Shown here: positions 49,783 through 58,287 of the stretch, piece after piece
How positions within the stretch are numbered: the stretch's first letter is position 1
Layout: every line of letters starts with the position of its first letter
NCBI GenBank assembly: GCA_023390775.1
Contig: JAEWCF010000056.1
Location: 1-60,507, forward strand
Length of the DNA stretch: 60,507 bases
Source of the DNA: Bacteroidota bacterium
GTDB lineage: Bacteria > Bacteroidota > Bacteroidia > Flavobacteriales > Flavobacteriaceae
Reading direction: 5' to 3'
Position numbers and translations under genes: made by a program
The notes under the pieces: generated by a model
Databases searched by the model: none
What the model was told of the DNA's origin: nothing
The model's input: the letters and a program-made list of their open reading frames with translations, nothing else

Positions 49783-49919
49783 ATAATTAGCAAATTAGCG
49801 AATGATAAAATGGAAAATATACAAGTTACATCAGTAAACGGTATAATTTATATTGGGCCAATTCATCAAATGCTAATTGGCCAATTCGCTAATTCGCTAA
49901 TTCGCTAATTGACTAATTA
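49783..49919. repeat. octamer arrays in inverted orientation
   Basis: About five 8-bp units of type attagcga at 49783-49820 face about eight units of type ctaattcg at about 49856-49919, separated by about 40 bases of AT-rich sequence. The right array reaches the start region of the WbqC-like gene. Confidence 0.78.
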
Positions 49920-49933
49920 ATATCCCACAAAAA

Positions 49934-50545
49934 TTGCTTCTCCTCTACCCCACATACTTCCCCTCGATCAGCCAATTCGCCGCCATCGCACAGGCCGACG
50001 CGGTCACTTTCGAGGTTTGCGATTCTTTCCAGAAACAGACCAACCGCAACCGCATGTACATCTACAGCCCAAACGGGCAGCAGCTGCTCAATGTTCCCGT
50101 AAAACACGACAGGACGCGGCGCAGGATGACGAGGGAAGTCGCCATCGACAACTCCTTCGGGTGGCAGAAACAGCACTTCAAATCGCTCGAGGCCGCCTAC
50201 CGCAGTTCGCCCTTTTTTGAATATTTCGAAGATGCCATAGCGCCCGTTTTTGTAAAAAAACACCACTATCTGCTCGACTTGAATTTCGAGGCGATTGAAA
50301 TTGTTTCAAAATGTATTGGCCTTGGCATTCGGTACGAAAAAAGCGTGGAATACTTCAGGGAATCGGAAGGCGTTCTTGACCTCCGACCGCTCGCCAATGG
50401 CAAAAAGGACACTGCGGTTCTCGAGCCCTACACCCAGGTGTTCGGGGACAAGCACGGTTTTATCAACAACCTCTCGATATTGGACCTGTTGTTCAATGAA
50501 GGGCGTCACGCCAAGGACTACCTGATGCGGCAGCCGGTCATTTGA
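49934..50545 (+). CDS. WbqC-like family protein
   Basis: A 203-residue protein of the WbqC family. The opening LLLYPTYFPSISQFAAIAQA followed by DAVTFEVCDSFQKQTNRNR, the segment LNVPVKH, and KSLEAAYRSSPFFEYFEDAI are hallmarks. Some family members sit in O-antigen gene clusters, but the reaction is not settled. The start is uncertain: the best candidate in frame is TTG at 49934, and an in-frame stop at 49910 limits any extension. Its 3' end overlaps the convergent EEP gene by eight bases. Confidence 0.88.
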   Translation: MLLLYPTYFPSISQFAAIAQADAVTFEVCDSFQKQTNRNRMYIYSPNGQQLLNVPVKHDRTRRRMTREVAIDNSFGWQKQHFKSLEAAYRSSPFFEYFEDAIAPVFVKKHHYLLDLNFEAIEIVSKCIGLGIRYEKSVEYFRESEGVLDLRPLANGKKDTAVLEPYTQVFGDKHGFINNLSILDLLFNEGRHAKDYLMRQPVI

Positions 50546-51581
50546 ACTGAAGCCGGGCCATGATGGGGTAATGATCGGAATTCCTGAAATCGGGATAGTT
50601 GCGAAATGATTTGACCTTCAGTGATTTGTCGACAAAAATATAATCGATCCGCGCCGGGTAATACCGGAAGTTGTACGTCTGCCCAAAACCGTTCCCCCCT
50701 TCCTCGAATGCATCGTCGAGATCGCCTTTGATGCTCCTGTAAACATAGGAAAAGGCGCTGTTGTTCATGTCCCCACAGATAATGACGGGATAAGGGCTCG
50801 ATTTGCGGTGCTCCATGACGATTTCGGCCTGGTTCTGCTGCTCGCGGAAGGCCTTGGTGATGCGACGGAAAATCAGTTCCGAACGCTTTTGATCGATCTT
50901 GCTCGCGTCCTGGTTAATCTCATCGACGTCGGGTGTGATCTTGACCGACTGCAGGTGGATGCTGTACACCCGAAGGGTATCGACCCCTTTCTTGATATCG
51001 GCGAAAGCGGCGCTGTTACTGGAATTTGGGAACGTGATCAGGCCCTTGTCGATGATCGGAAATTTGGAAAATATCCCGTGCCCGCTCTGGATTTTATCCC
51101 CACTTAGCGAAATATGCCGGTACCGGTAGGCCTTCAACTCCACATTGCCGTTTTTGGAATATTCCTGAAGGCAGACAATGTCGGGGTTCAGGTCATTGAT
51201 GAACGTCCGGATGGTATCGGGAACCTGCCCGGGAAGCCACTCAAAGAGGTTGAAAAGCCTCACGTTGTAGCTCATGACGGTGAAATCCTGTTCGTGTTCG
51301 GGGAGTTCGGCAGATGAAAACCGGTAGAACTTATTGATGAACGTCATCCCGAAGAGCAGCACGACCGCCGAAAGGAACACCTGCCGGCGAAGCTGTATGG
51401 CCCAATAGACAAAAAAGAGCGCGTTGAGGATCAAAAACAGCGGAAGGATCAGCGTGAGTACCGACAAACCCGGGAACAACTTTGGCGCCAACGACGGCAA
51501 GGCATAGGCGATGATGGTCAGCACGGCCAACGCTATGTTGAGGAAGAACATGATTTTGTTGAACCAGGATAATTTGCTCAT
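50538..51581 (-). CDS. membrane-anchored endonuclease/exonuclease/phosphatase protein
   Basis: A 347-residue protein. Three hydrophobic helices fill the first 90 residues, followed by an extracytoplasmic EEP (DNase I-like) catalytic domain with the motifs SYNVRLFN, VCLQEYSKNG, GDMNNSAFSYVYR and NSDHYPIMARL. The EEP fold cleaves phosphodiester bonds in nucleic acids, phospholipids or inositol phosphates; membrane anchoring with an external domain hints at an envelope or extracellular substrate. It is the last gene of a minus-strand unit after two rhomboid genes, one base after the rhomboid stop. Confidence 0.9.
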   Translation of the reverse strand: MSKLSWFNKIMFFLNIALAVLTIIAYALPSLAPKLFPGLSVLTLILPLFLILNALFFVYWAIQLRRQVFLSAVVLLFGMTFINKFYRFSSAELPEHEQDFTVMSYNVRLFNLFEWLPGQVPDTIRTFINDLNPDIVCLQEYSKNGNVELKAYRYRHISLSGDKIQSGHGIFSKFPIIDKGLITFPNSSNSAAFADIKKGVDTLRVYSIHLQSVKITPDVDEINQDASKIDQKRSELIFRRITKAFREQQNQAEIVMEHRKSSPYPVIICGDMNNSAFSYVYRSIKGDLDDAFEEGGNGFGQTYNFRYYPARIDYIFVDKSLKVKSFRNYPDFRNSDHYPIMARLQFK

Positions 51582-51582
51582 A

Positions 51583-52437
51583 TCATTCTTTTCCAGCCTT
51601 GAACAGGTATTCCTTTTCCTCCGTGCTCAGGCTGTCATACCCGGACTTGCCGATCTTGTCCAGGATCTCGTCGACCCGGCGTTGCTGCACATTCTTTCCC
51701 GGTTGAGGTGCCACAGCCGGTTTCGAGGATCGGTGGACTTTTTTAAAGGGTGACTTTTTGGGCTTGGGTTGGAGGCCGGCGGCCCAACCGAATGCCGATG
51801 CCATCCAGCTTCCAAGGTCTCGCCCGCGCCGGATTTGATGGACGTAAATATAGCCAAAAAATGCCCCGGCCAGGTGTGCGATGTGCCCGCCCGTGTTTTC
51901 CGCCAGGATATAAAGAAGGTCGATGAGTATGATGCCCGCCGAAAAATGCCAGAGCCTGATCCGCCCGATCAGCAATAACCGTATTTCCATATTGGGTGCA
52001 TAGGCCGTGGCCCCCATCAGGACGGCCATGATCGCCCCCGATGCTCCCACGATCAGGGATTCGCGCCCGAGCAGGTAATAACCCAGCAGGTAACAGGCTC
52101 CCGCAAAAATTGCCGAAGTCACGTACAAGCCCAACATCTGCCTTCCATTAAAAAAGGTCAGGAAGAGCCTTCCGGCAAAGTTCAGGATGATCAGGTTGAA
52201 GAGCAAATGGAAGAACCCTGCGTGAAAAAACGAGTATGTGAGCAGCGTCCAGGGCCTTGTGGCGACCGTCACGGGGTTCGACGAAAGCGCGATCCACGAA
52301 GGATAATCAAACGTGGCGAAGCGGAATTCATAAAAGAAAACGATCGACAGGATAAAAACCCCGATATTGAAAAATATCAACCGGGTCGTGAGGTCGCCCG
52401 TTTGGTACTGCATCCTTAGATCCTGCCCGATTCCCAT
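51583..52437 (-). CDS. rhomboid family intramembrane protease 2
   Basis: A 284-residue rhomboid with six membrane helices in the first 200 residues. A FHLLFNLIILNF segment (helix 2), the catalytic Ser in GASGAIMAVL and the catalytic His in IAHLAGAFFGYIYVHQI are all intact, so activity is expected. The C-terminal 70 residues form a charged cytoplasmic tail with a DUF6576-like RVDEILDKIGKSGYDSLSTE element. Rhomboids cleave membrane proteins within the bilayer; the substrate is unknown. Its start and the stop of the preceding rhomboid share bases around 52437. Confidence 0.92.
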   Translation of the reverse strand: MGIGQDLRMQYQTGDLTTRLIFFNIGVFILSIVFFYEFRFATFDYPSWIALSSNPVTVATRPWTLLTYSFFHAGFFHLLFNLIILNFAGRLFLTFFNGRQMLGLYVTSAIFAGACYLLGYYLLGRESLIVGASGAIMAVLMGATAYAPNMEIRLLLIGRIRLWHFSAGIILIDLLYILAENTGGHIAHLAGAFFGYIYVHQIRRGRDLGSWMASAFGWAAGLQPKPKKSPFKKVHRSSKPAVAPQPGKNVQQRRVDEILDKIGKSGYDSLSTEEKEYLFKAGKE

Positions 52438-53183
52438 CAGTTCCAGCGGTTGCGGTTAAACTGGCTTTTTTTCCAATACCACATCATCAGGAAACCCACG
52501 AGAGCGCCGCCGATATGGGCAAAGTGGGCAATTCCGCTTCCGCCGCCAAAGATCGATTTGCCCGTGATCCCCAGGAAGAGATCGATCAGCAACAGCCCGG
52601 GCACGAAATACTTCGCCTTGATGGGCACAGGAACAAACATCAGCATCAGCCCCGTATTGGGGAACATGAAGGCAAAGGCGACGAGAAGCCCGTAAATGGC
52701 TCCCGAGGCTCCAACGGCCGGGGTATTGAACGCGTCGAACAGGCGCTGCAGGACACCTTCCTCGACCGCTCCCGGATCGTATTGAATGCGGCCGGTAGCC
52801 AGGAACGAATCGATGGATTGTTGCGAAAGCCCCGCTTCGGTAAGGGACGATAAAGCGCTTTGGACCTGGAAATAATGGACCGCGGTATGCAGCAGGGCCG
52901 CCCCCAGCCCGCAGGAAATATAGAAAAACAGGAATTTTTTACCGCCCCAGAACTGTTCCAGCGCCGAACCGAACGAATAAAGCGCAAACATATTGAAGAG
53001 GATGTGCATCACATTCCCGTGCATGAACATGTGCGTCAAAGGTTGCCAGATCCTGAAATCGGGGTGCTCCGGGTAAAAAAGCGACAGGAAGGTATAGGCC
53101 GCGTCGCCTACCATCTGCGTACCGGCAAAGAAGATCACGTTGATGATCAAAAGTTGTTTGACGGTAGGGGTAATGTTCATCAT
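52437..53183 (-). CDS. rhomboid family intramembrane protease 1
   Basis: A 248-residue rhomboid. The segment LTHMFMHGNVMHILFNMFAL carries the conserved HxxxH-type loop and asparagine, the catalytic Ser lies in GASGAIYGLLVAF, and the His lies in AHFAHIGGALVGFL. An insertion of about 50 residues (DAFN-type, rich in Q and E) separates helices 3 and 4. It overlaps the end of mutL by four bases and the next rhomboid by one, so mutL and both rhomboids look like one transcript. Confidence 0.93.
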   Translation of the reverse strand: MMNITPTVKQLLIINVIFFAGTQMVGDAAYTFLSLFYPEHPDFRIWQPLTHMFMHGNVMHILFNMFALYSFGSALEQFWGGKKFLFFYISCGLGAALLHTAVHYFQVQSALSSLTEAGLSQQSIDSFLATGRIQYDPGAVEEGVLQRLFDAFNTPAVGASGAIYGLLVAFAFMFPNTGLMLMFVPVPIKAKYFVPGLLLIDLFLGITGKSIFGGGSGIAHFAHIGGALVGFLMMWYWKKSQFNRNRWN

Positions 53184-55006
53184 ACGGTAAACTTTTTATC
53201 GATATCCTCCACGCGCATGGTAATGAAGGTGGGTTTGCCAAAGGGCGAAAGTTCGGGTTCGCGGCAGGCAAACAGCGAGTTCACGAGGTTTTCCTGTTCC
53301 CGTTGTGAGAGGTGCACGCCGGTTTTCACGGCTACGCTGCGCGCCATCGATCGTGCAATGGAATCGTTCTGGCTGAATGCCGCGCCCGGAATCCCGTCCT
53401 GCAAATCGCCCAGCAAATCCTCCAAAACGATGGAGACCTCGCTCTCGGTGACATTGACGGGAACGCCCGATACCACGATCGCGCCGTCCACTTCGTCATA
53501 GTCGAATCCGGTTGCGGCGAGCGCCGACTTCATTTCGAGCAACATCGCCACGTGTGCCTTGGGGAAGAAGAGCGTCAACGGAAACAGCAATCGCTGGCTC
53601 GCCGATTGCCTCACCGTCATCCCCGAGAGGAATTCCTCGTACAGGATGCGTTGGTGCGCGCGCTGCTGGTCCACGATCACCATCCCCGACTTGATGGGGC
53701 TGACGATGTATTTCTTGTGCAATTGATAGGTCCGATGAGTTTGAACCTCGTCCGTTTCCTCAAAAAGGGAGGGAGCGACCTCGTCGGCAACCTCGACCTC
53801 CGGAAGGGCGATTGCGGCCGATTCCTTCAGCCCCACGTAAAGGCTTTCCCATGGCGCAGTTTCCTTGCGGGTGTAACCCCCGCCCGTTTTGGGCCTGTCG
53901 TCAAACGGATTGAAGGAACCGTTGAGTTCGATTGTCGGGACCGAAGCCTGTTGGTTGCGGTAGCTGTACGGCGTGTCCAGGTTGGAATCGCGCTCGAAAT
54001 CGAGGATCGGCGCCACATTGAACTGCCCCAGGCTATGTTTGACCGCCGAACGCAAGATCGCGTAAAGTGAATGTTCGTCGTCAAACTTGATCTCGGTCTT
54101 GGTGGGATGGATGTTGATGTCGATGGTTTCCGGCGGAACCTCCAGATACAGGAAATACGCGGGCTGGCAACCGTCCTTTAGCAGGCCCTCGTATGCCGAC
54201 ATGACCGCGTGATGAAGGTAGCCGCTGCGGATAAAGCGGTTGTTGACGAAGAAAAACTGCTCGCCGCGCGACTTCTTGGCAATTTCGGGCTTGGTCGCGA
54301 ATCCCGTAAGCCGCACGATCTCGGTTTCCTCACCCACGGGAACCAGCTTTTCGTTGGTCTTGCCCGTGAAGACATTGACGATCCGTTGCCGCAGATTGGA
54401 ACCCGGAAGCCCGAAGACCTCCTGGTTTCCCTGGAACATGGTGAAGCGGATCGACGGATGCGCCAGCGCAACGCGTTGGAATTCGTCGATGATGTGCCGC
54501 ATCTCCACTACATCCGATTTGAGGAAATTGCGGCGCGCGGGAATATTGTAAAAAAGGTTCTTGACCGAAAAACAGGTGCCTTTTGAAAGGACTGCCGGGT
54601 CCTGTGCAATAAATTTACTGCCTTCGATGATCAGGTGCGTACCGAGTTCCTGGTCGTGGAGGCGGGTCTTAAGCTCGACGTGTGCGATGGCCGCAATGGA
54701 CGCGAGCGCCTCCCCCCTGAAACCCTTGGTCCCAAGGGCAAAAAGATCCTCGGCCTGGCGGATCTTTGAAGTGGCGTGGCGTGAAAAACACAGACGCGCG
54801 TCCTGGTCGCTCATCCCCACACCGTTGTCGATCACCTGGACAAGGGTCTTCCCGGCATCCTTGACGACAAGCGTGATATCGGTGGCTTTTGCATCGACCG
54901 CATTTTCCAGCAGTTCCTTGACAACGGAGGCCGGACGCTGTACGACTTCACCAGCCGCGATCTGGTTCGCGACGTGGTCCGGTAGTAGCCTGATGATGCT
55001 GGTCAT
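53180..55006 (-). CDS. mutL: DNA mismatch repair protein MutL
   Basis: A 608-residue GHKL ATPase of mismatch repair. The N-terminal motifs are intact: AAGEVVQRPASVVKELLENA, DNGVGM and GTKGFRGEALASI. The C-terminal dimerisation domain follows a variable linker. At the site of the DQHAxxE endonuclease motif the sequence reads VDQQRAHQRILYEE, so the His and Glu that bind metal are changed and nuclease activity is doubtful. I placed the start at MTSIIRLLPDHVANQIAAGE; the seven possible extra residues upstream are not conserved. It is operonic with two rhomboid genes. Confidence 0.95.
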   Translation of the reverse strand: MTSIIRLLPDHVANQIAAGEVVQRPASVVKELLENAVDAKATDITLVVKDAGKTLVQVIDNGVGMSDQDARLCFSRHATSKIRQAEDLFALGTKGFRGEALASIAAIAHVELKTRLHDQELGTHLIIEGSKFIAQDPAVLSKGTCFSVKNLFYNIPARRNFLKSDVVEMRHIIDEFQRVALAHPSIRFTMFQGNQEVFGLPGSNLRQRIVNVFTGKTNEKLVPVGEETEIVRLTGFATKPEIAKKSRGEQFFFVNNRFIRSGYLHHAVMSAYEGLLKDGCQPAYFLYLEVPPETIDINIHPTKTEIKFDDEHSLYAILRSAVKHSLGQFNVAPILDFERDSNLDTPYSYRNQQASVPTIELNGSFNPFDDRPKTGGGYTRKETAPWESLYVGLKESAAIALPEVEVADEVAPSLFEETDEVQTHRTYQLHKKYIVSPIKSGMVIVDQQRAHQRILYEEFLSGMTVRQSASQRLLFPLTLFFPKAHVAMLLEMKSALAATGFDYDEVDGAIVVSGVPVNVTESEVSIVLEDLLGDLQDGIPGAAFSQNDSIARSMARSVAVKTGVHLSQREQENLVNSLFACREPELSPFGKPTFITMRVEDIDKKFTV

Positions 55007-55044
55007 GGAGATTTGATTGACAGCCAAAGTTAAACAATAAAAGT

Positions 55045-55082
55045 AAAAAAGAAGCCGTCCCTAGGTGGTTTCGGGACGGCTT
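55045..55082 (-). terminator. ribH terminator
   Basis: On the minus strand the stem AAGCCGTCCC/GGGACGGCTT with an 11-base loop is followed by C and TTTTTT. It separates ribH from mutL. Confidence 0.9.
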
Positions 55083-55109
55083 TTCGCGTATTTTGACGGG
55101 CGATCGAAT

Positions 55110-55610
55110 CTATTTCCCGGAACGGGTCCGCCGGCGCAAATCGGCCATGTGGATCGCGGTGATGGCGGCCTCCACGCCCTTGTTCCCGTGGGTCCCGCCG
55201 CTACGGGCAATGGACTGCTGTTCGTTGTTGTCGGTCAAAAGGCAAAAGATCACCGGAACGTCGCCCCGGGCATTCAGGTCCTTGATTCCCTGGGTCACGC
55301 CTTCGCAGACGAATTCAAAGTGCATGGTCTCGCCCTTGATGACGCATCCGATGACGATCACGGCATCGAAGTCGCCGGTATTGACCATCCGGGCTGCGCC
55401 GTAAATGAGTTCAAAGGAGCCCGGAACGTCCCATTTTTCGATGTTCGACGCATCGGCACCGCAGTCCATCAGCGTATCGATACACCCGTTATAAAGCCCG
55501 GATGTGATGTGCCCGTTCCACCCTGAAACGACAATCCCAAACCGGAAAGGTTCCGCGCTTGGGATTGACGCCTTGTCGTACTGCGACAGGTTTTTATTTT
55601 CGGTGGCCAA
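55110..55610 (-). CDS. ribH: 6,7-dimethyl-8-ribityllumazine synthase
   Basis: A 166-residue enzyme that makes the lumazine precursor of riboflavin and assembles as a capsid-like shell or pentamer. Key segments are FGIVVSGWNGHIT, VPGSFELIYGA, VIGCVIKGETMHFEFV (with the catalytic His) and VIFCLLTDNNEQQSIARSG. Length and motif order are typical. It lies nine bases after the TPR gene on the same strand and has its own terminator, so the two form a small unit. Confidence 0.96.
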   Translation of the reverse strand: MATENKNLSQYDKASIPSAEPFRFGIVVSGWNGHITSGLYNGCIDTLMDCGADASNIEKWDVPGSFELIYGAARMVNTGDFDAVIVIGCVIKGETMHFEFVCEGVTQGIKDLNARGDVPVIFCLLTDNNEQQSIARSGGTHGNKGVEAAITAIHMADLRRRTRSGK

Positions 55611-55619
55611 AATACCGGA

Positions 55620-56399
55620 TTAGCCTTGTGACAGGCCGATCAGCGCGTCGATGTCACGCGATTCCGGGGCCTGCGGATATTTCTCCTTGATTTCGGTGAA
55701 GTGCTTCAATGCATCGGCTTTCTTGCCCAAAACCAGTTCCGCCTGGCCCGCCTTGAGAAGGAAACGCGGCGTGGTGAACTCGTTCTCGTGCATTCCGGCA
55801 GCCTTGATATAGTATTCGAGCGCTTCGGCCGGCTGGTTCTTTTGGGCAAACGCATCGCCGATCGCACCGTGCGCCAGCGTGCTCAGGATTTCGTCTTCAG
55901 ACTTGAATTTCTCAAGGTGCTCGATGGCTTCGGCGTATTTACCGGTGTTCAGGAAAGAAATCCCGGCGTAGTAATGCGCAAGGTTCGCGGCATCGGTCCC
56001 CGAATATTCATCGGCAATCTTCAAAAACCCGAATTTACCTTCGGAACCGTTGAGCGCCAGATTGAAAAGCGAATCGGGCGAGGCGCCGTCAACCGCCTTC
56101 TGGAAATTCTGCTGGGCGATGAACATTTCCTCGGCAGCCTCCACTTCACGCGGCTCGGCGACAAACTTCTGGTACAAAAGATACCCGACCGTAATGAGTG
56201 CAGCCACAGCCAAAATCCCGATGATGTATTTTTGGTTGCGTGCCACCCATTCCTCGGTGCGCGAGGCGCCCTGGTCGAGTTTTGAGAAAACGCCTGCGGT
56301 AGTTGAATCTTTTTCGTCGATCTGGACGTCTTCCACGACCTCCGCCTTTTCAACCTTCTCCTTGGGCGCCTTGTAACCTCTCTTATTGTACGTTGCCAT
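55620..56399 (-). CDS. TPR membrane protein (YfgM-like)
   Basis: A 259-residue bitopic protein. A basic/acidic cytoplasmic N-terminus of 57 residues precedes one membrane helix (about 58-75, YIIGILAVAALITVGYLL). The periplasmic remainder is made of tetratricopeptide repeats (LAHYYAGISFLNTGKYAEAI, HGAIGDAFAQKNQPAEALEY, RFLLKAGQAELVLGKKADAL). The layout resembles YfgM, a periplasmic helper of the Sec/chaperone network, but orthology is not certain. It is divergent from recF across about 110 bases and upstream of ribH. Confidence 0.88.
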   Translation of the reverse strand: MATYNKRGYKAPKEKVEKAEVVEDVQIDEKDSTTAGVFSKLDQGASRTEEWVARNQKYIIGILAVAALITVGYLLYQKFVAEPREVEAAEEMFIAQQNFQKAVDGASPDSLFNLALNGSEGKFGFLKIADEYSGTDAANLAHYYAGISFLNTGKYAEAIEHLEKFKSEDEILSTLAHGAIGDAFAQKNQPAEALEYYIKAAGMHENEFTTPRFLLKAGQAELVLGKKADALKHFTEIKEKYPQAPESRDIDALIGLSQG

Positions 56400-56512
56400 T
56401 TATCTTAAATTAATGAGCCGCAAAAATAAAATTTTTATTATAATGCAAAAGGCATTTGCGGGAAATTTTCAATAATTTGCAGCGGTCTTTCCCCAGGGGT
56501 TACCGGCCTGTT

Positions 56513-57592
56513 ATGCATCTCAAAAAGCTTTCCCTCCTCCACTATAAAAACCTGCGCGACGCAACCTTTGATTTCGATGCCAAGATCAATTGTTTCGTGG
56601 GCCGCAACGGCATCGGGAAGACCAACGCGCTGGACGCGGTCTACCACCTGGCCTTCGGGAAAAGCTATTTCAATCCGTTGGCGGTGCAGAACATTACCCA
56701 CGGCGAGGATTTTTTCGTGATCGACGGGACCTTCGACAAGGACGGCCGCGAGCATCACGTGGTGTGCAGCCTCCGCAAGGGCCAGAAAAAGATGCTCAAG
56801 CACAACGGCAAGCCGGTGGAAAAGGTATCGGAACATGTGGGCTTCATTCCCCTTGTGATCATCTCCCCTGCCGACCGCGACCTCATCACCGAGGGCAGCG
56901 ACGAAAGGCGGAAGTTCATCGATTCGGTGATCTCGCAGCTCGACGCAGCTTACCTGGCCGATGTCATCCAATACAACAAGGTACTCACCCAACGCAATGC
57001 GCTCCTCAAGTATTTTGCGATCAACCGCACCCACGACGCCGAAACGCTCTCCATTTACGACGCGCAGCTCGACGCGCTGGGCAATCCGATCTTTGAGAAA
57101 CGGAAGGCGTTTATGGAGGATTTCATACCGATATTCCGCCAGCATTACGAGGCGATTTCGGAGTCGCGCGAAAATGTGGGCATCGTGTACCGCAGCGACC
57201 TCGAACACGGCGACTTTCCCGGGTTGCTGACGCGGAATTTCGGCCGGGACAAGATGCTGCAGTACACCTCGGCAGGCATCCACAAAGACGACCTTTTGTT
57301 TGAAATCGACGGGCATCCCATCCGCAAATTCGGGTCGCAGGGCCAGCAGAAGTCCTTCCTGATCGCGCTCAAACTGGCGCAGTTCGAATTCGTCAGGCGG
57401 AAGAGCGGGCAGTTGCCCATCCTGCTTTTTGACGATATCTTTGACAAGCTGGATGAATTCCGCGTAGCGAAAATCGTCGAGATGGTGAACAACGATTCGT
57501 TCGGGCAACTTTTCATCTCCGATACGCATGCCGCTCGCACCGAAGACATCGTCCGGTCGACACACCAATCCTATAAAATCTTCAATCTGTGA
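56513..57592 (+). CDS. recF: DNA replication and repair protein RecF
   Basis: A 359-residue SMC-like ATPase that helps load RecA at gaps through RecO/RecR. The P-loop is GRNGIGKTNALDAVYHLAFG near residue 30, the signature KFGSQGQQKSFLIALKLAQF near 270, and Walker B PILLFDDIFDKLD. I chose the ATG at 56513 (MHLKKLSLLHYKN), as the 19 upstream in-frame residues are absent from the family. No dnaA, dnaN or gyrB gene lies beside it. Its stop overlaps the next gene's start (GTGA). Confidence 0.95.
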   Translation: MHLKKLSLLHYKNLRDATFDFDAKINCFVGRNGIGKTNALDAVYHLAFGKSYFNPLAVQNITHGEDFFVIDGTFDKDGREHHVVCSLRKGQKKMLKHNGKPVEKVSEHVGFIPLVIISPADRDLITEGSDERRKFIDSVISQLDAAYLADVIQYNKVLTQRNALLKYFAINRTHDAETLSIYDAQLDALGNPIFEKRKAFMEDFIPIFRQHYEAISESRENVGIVYRSDLEHGDFPGLLTRNFGRDKMLQYTSAGIHKDDLLFEIDGHPIRKFGSQGQQKSFLIALKLAQFEFVRRKSGQLPILLFDDIFDKLDEFRVAKIVEMVNNDSFGQLFISDTHAARTEDIVRSTHQSYKIFNL

Positions 57593-58287
57593 ATACCATG
57601 AAATCCATGAAAAACATTGTCGCGCTCTGCCTTTTCCTTATGGGCCTGACATCCTGCACCGGACAGCAGGGTACCAAAACTTCGCTTCTGCCTCCAAAAG
57701 AATTCGCCGATAAAATCGCAAAGGAGAAACAGCCGCAACTCATTGACGTGCGCACACCCGGCGAATTCGCGGCCGGCCACATTGATGGCGCGCGGAACAT
57801 CGACTGGAACGGCGAGGACTTTGAAAAGCTGGCATCCGCACTGGACAAGAGCAAACCGGTATTCGTCTATTGCAAGGTGGGCGGGCGAAGCGGGCAGGCT
57901 GCCGAAAAACTTGCCGGAATGGGTTACACCGTGACCGACCTGAAGGGCGGGATCATGAAGTGGGACGCCGAAATGGGCAACAAGGCAACCGGCGGAATGG
58001 CCGTGGCCGACTTTAAGAAACTGACCGCATCGGCACCCAAAGTGCTGGTCAACTTTCACGCAGCCTGGTGCGCGCCCTGCAAGAAAATGGAACCGTACAT
58101 GAAAACGCTCGGTACCGATGTGCCGTCGGTCAAAGTCATCAGGCTCGACGCCGACCAAAACAAAGGTTTGCTGTCGGAATTGAAAGCCGATGCGCTTCCG
58201 CTGACGATGTATTTCGAGAACGGCGTCCAGAAATGGTCCCAGGCCGGATTTATTGCGGAAGATGAACTTAAGTCCAAAATCCAATGA
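57589..58287 (+). CDS. rhodanese-thioredoxin fusion lipoprotein
   Basis: A 232-residue lipoprotein (lipobox LTSC) with two redox/sulfur domains. A rhodanese domain spans about residues 38-130 (LIDVRTPGEFAAGHIDGARN and the active-site loop VYCKVGGRSGQA). A thioredoxin domain spans about 137-232 with the motif WCAPCKKME. The rhodanese Cys and both thioredoxin Cys are present, so both should be active at the cell envelope. The start may be GTG 57589 or ATG 57598 or 57607; all keep the lipobox. It overlaps both neighbours by four bases (recF upstream, DUF2461 downstream). Confidence 0.9.
   Translation: MNTMKSMKNIVALCLFLMGLTSCTGQQGTKTSLLPPKEFADKIAKEKQPQLIDVRTPGEFAAGHIDGARNIDWNGEDFEKLASALDKSKPVFVYCKVGGRSGQAAEKLAGMGYTVTDLKGGIMKWDAEMGNKATGGMAVADFKKLTASAPKVLVNFHAAWCAPCKKMEPYMKTLGTDVPSVKVIRLDADQNKGLLSELKADALPLTMYFENGVQKWSQAGFIAEDELKSKIQ

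Noticed and set aside
56456..56512. Upstream start for recF
   Set aside because: RecF proteins begin with the strand that starts at MHLKKL; the extra 19 residues are unlike the family.
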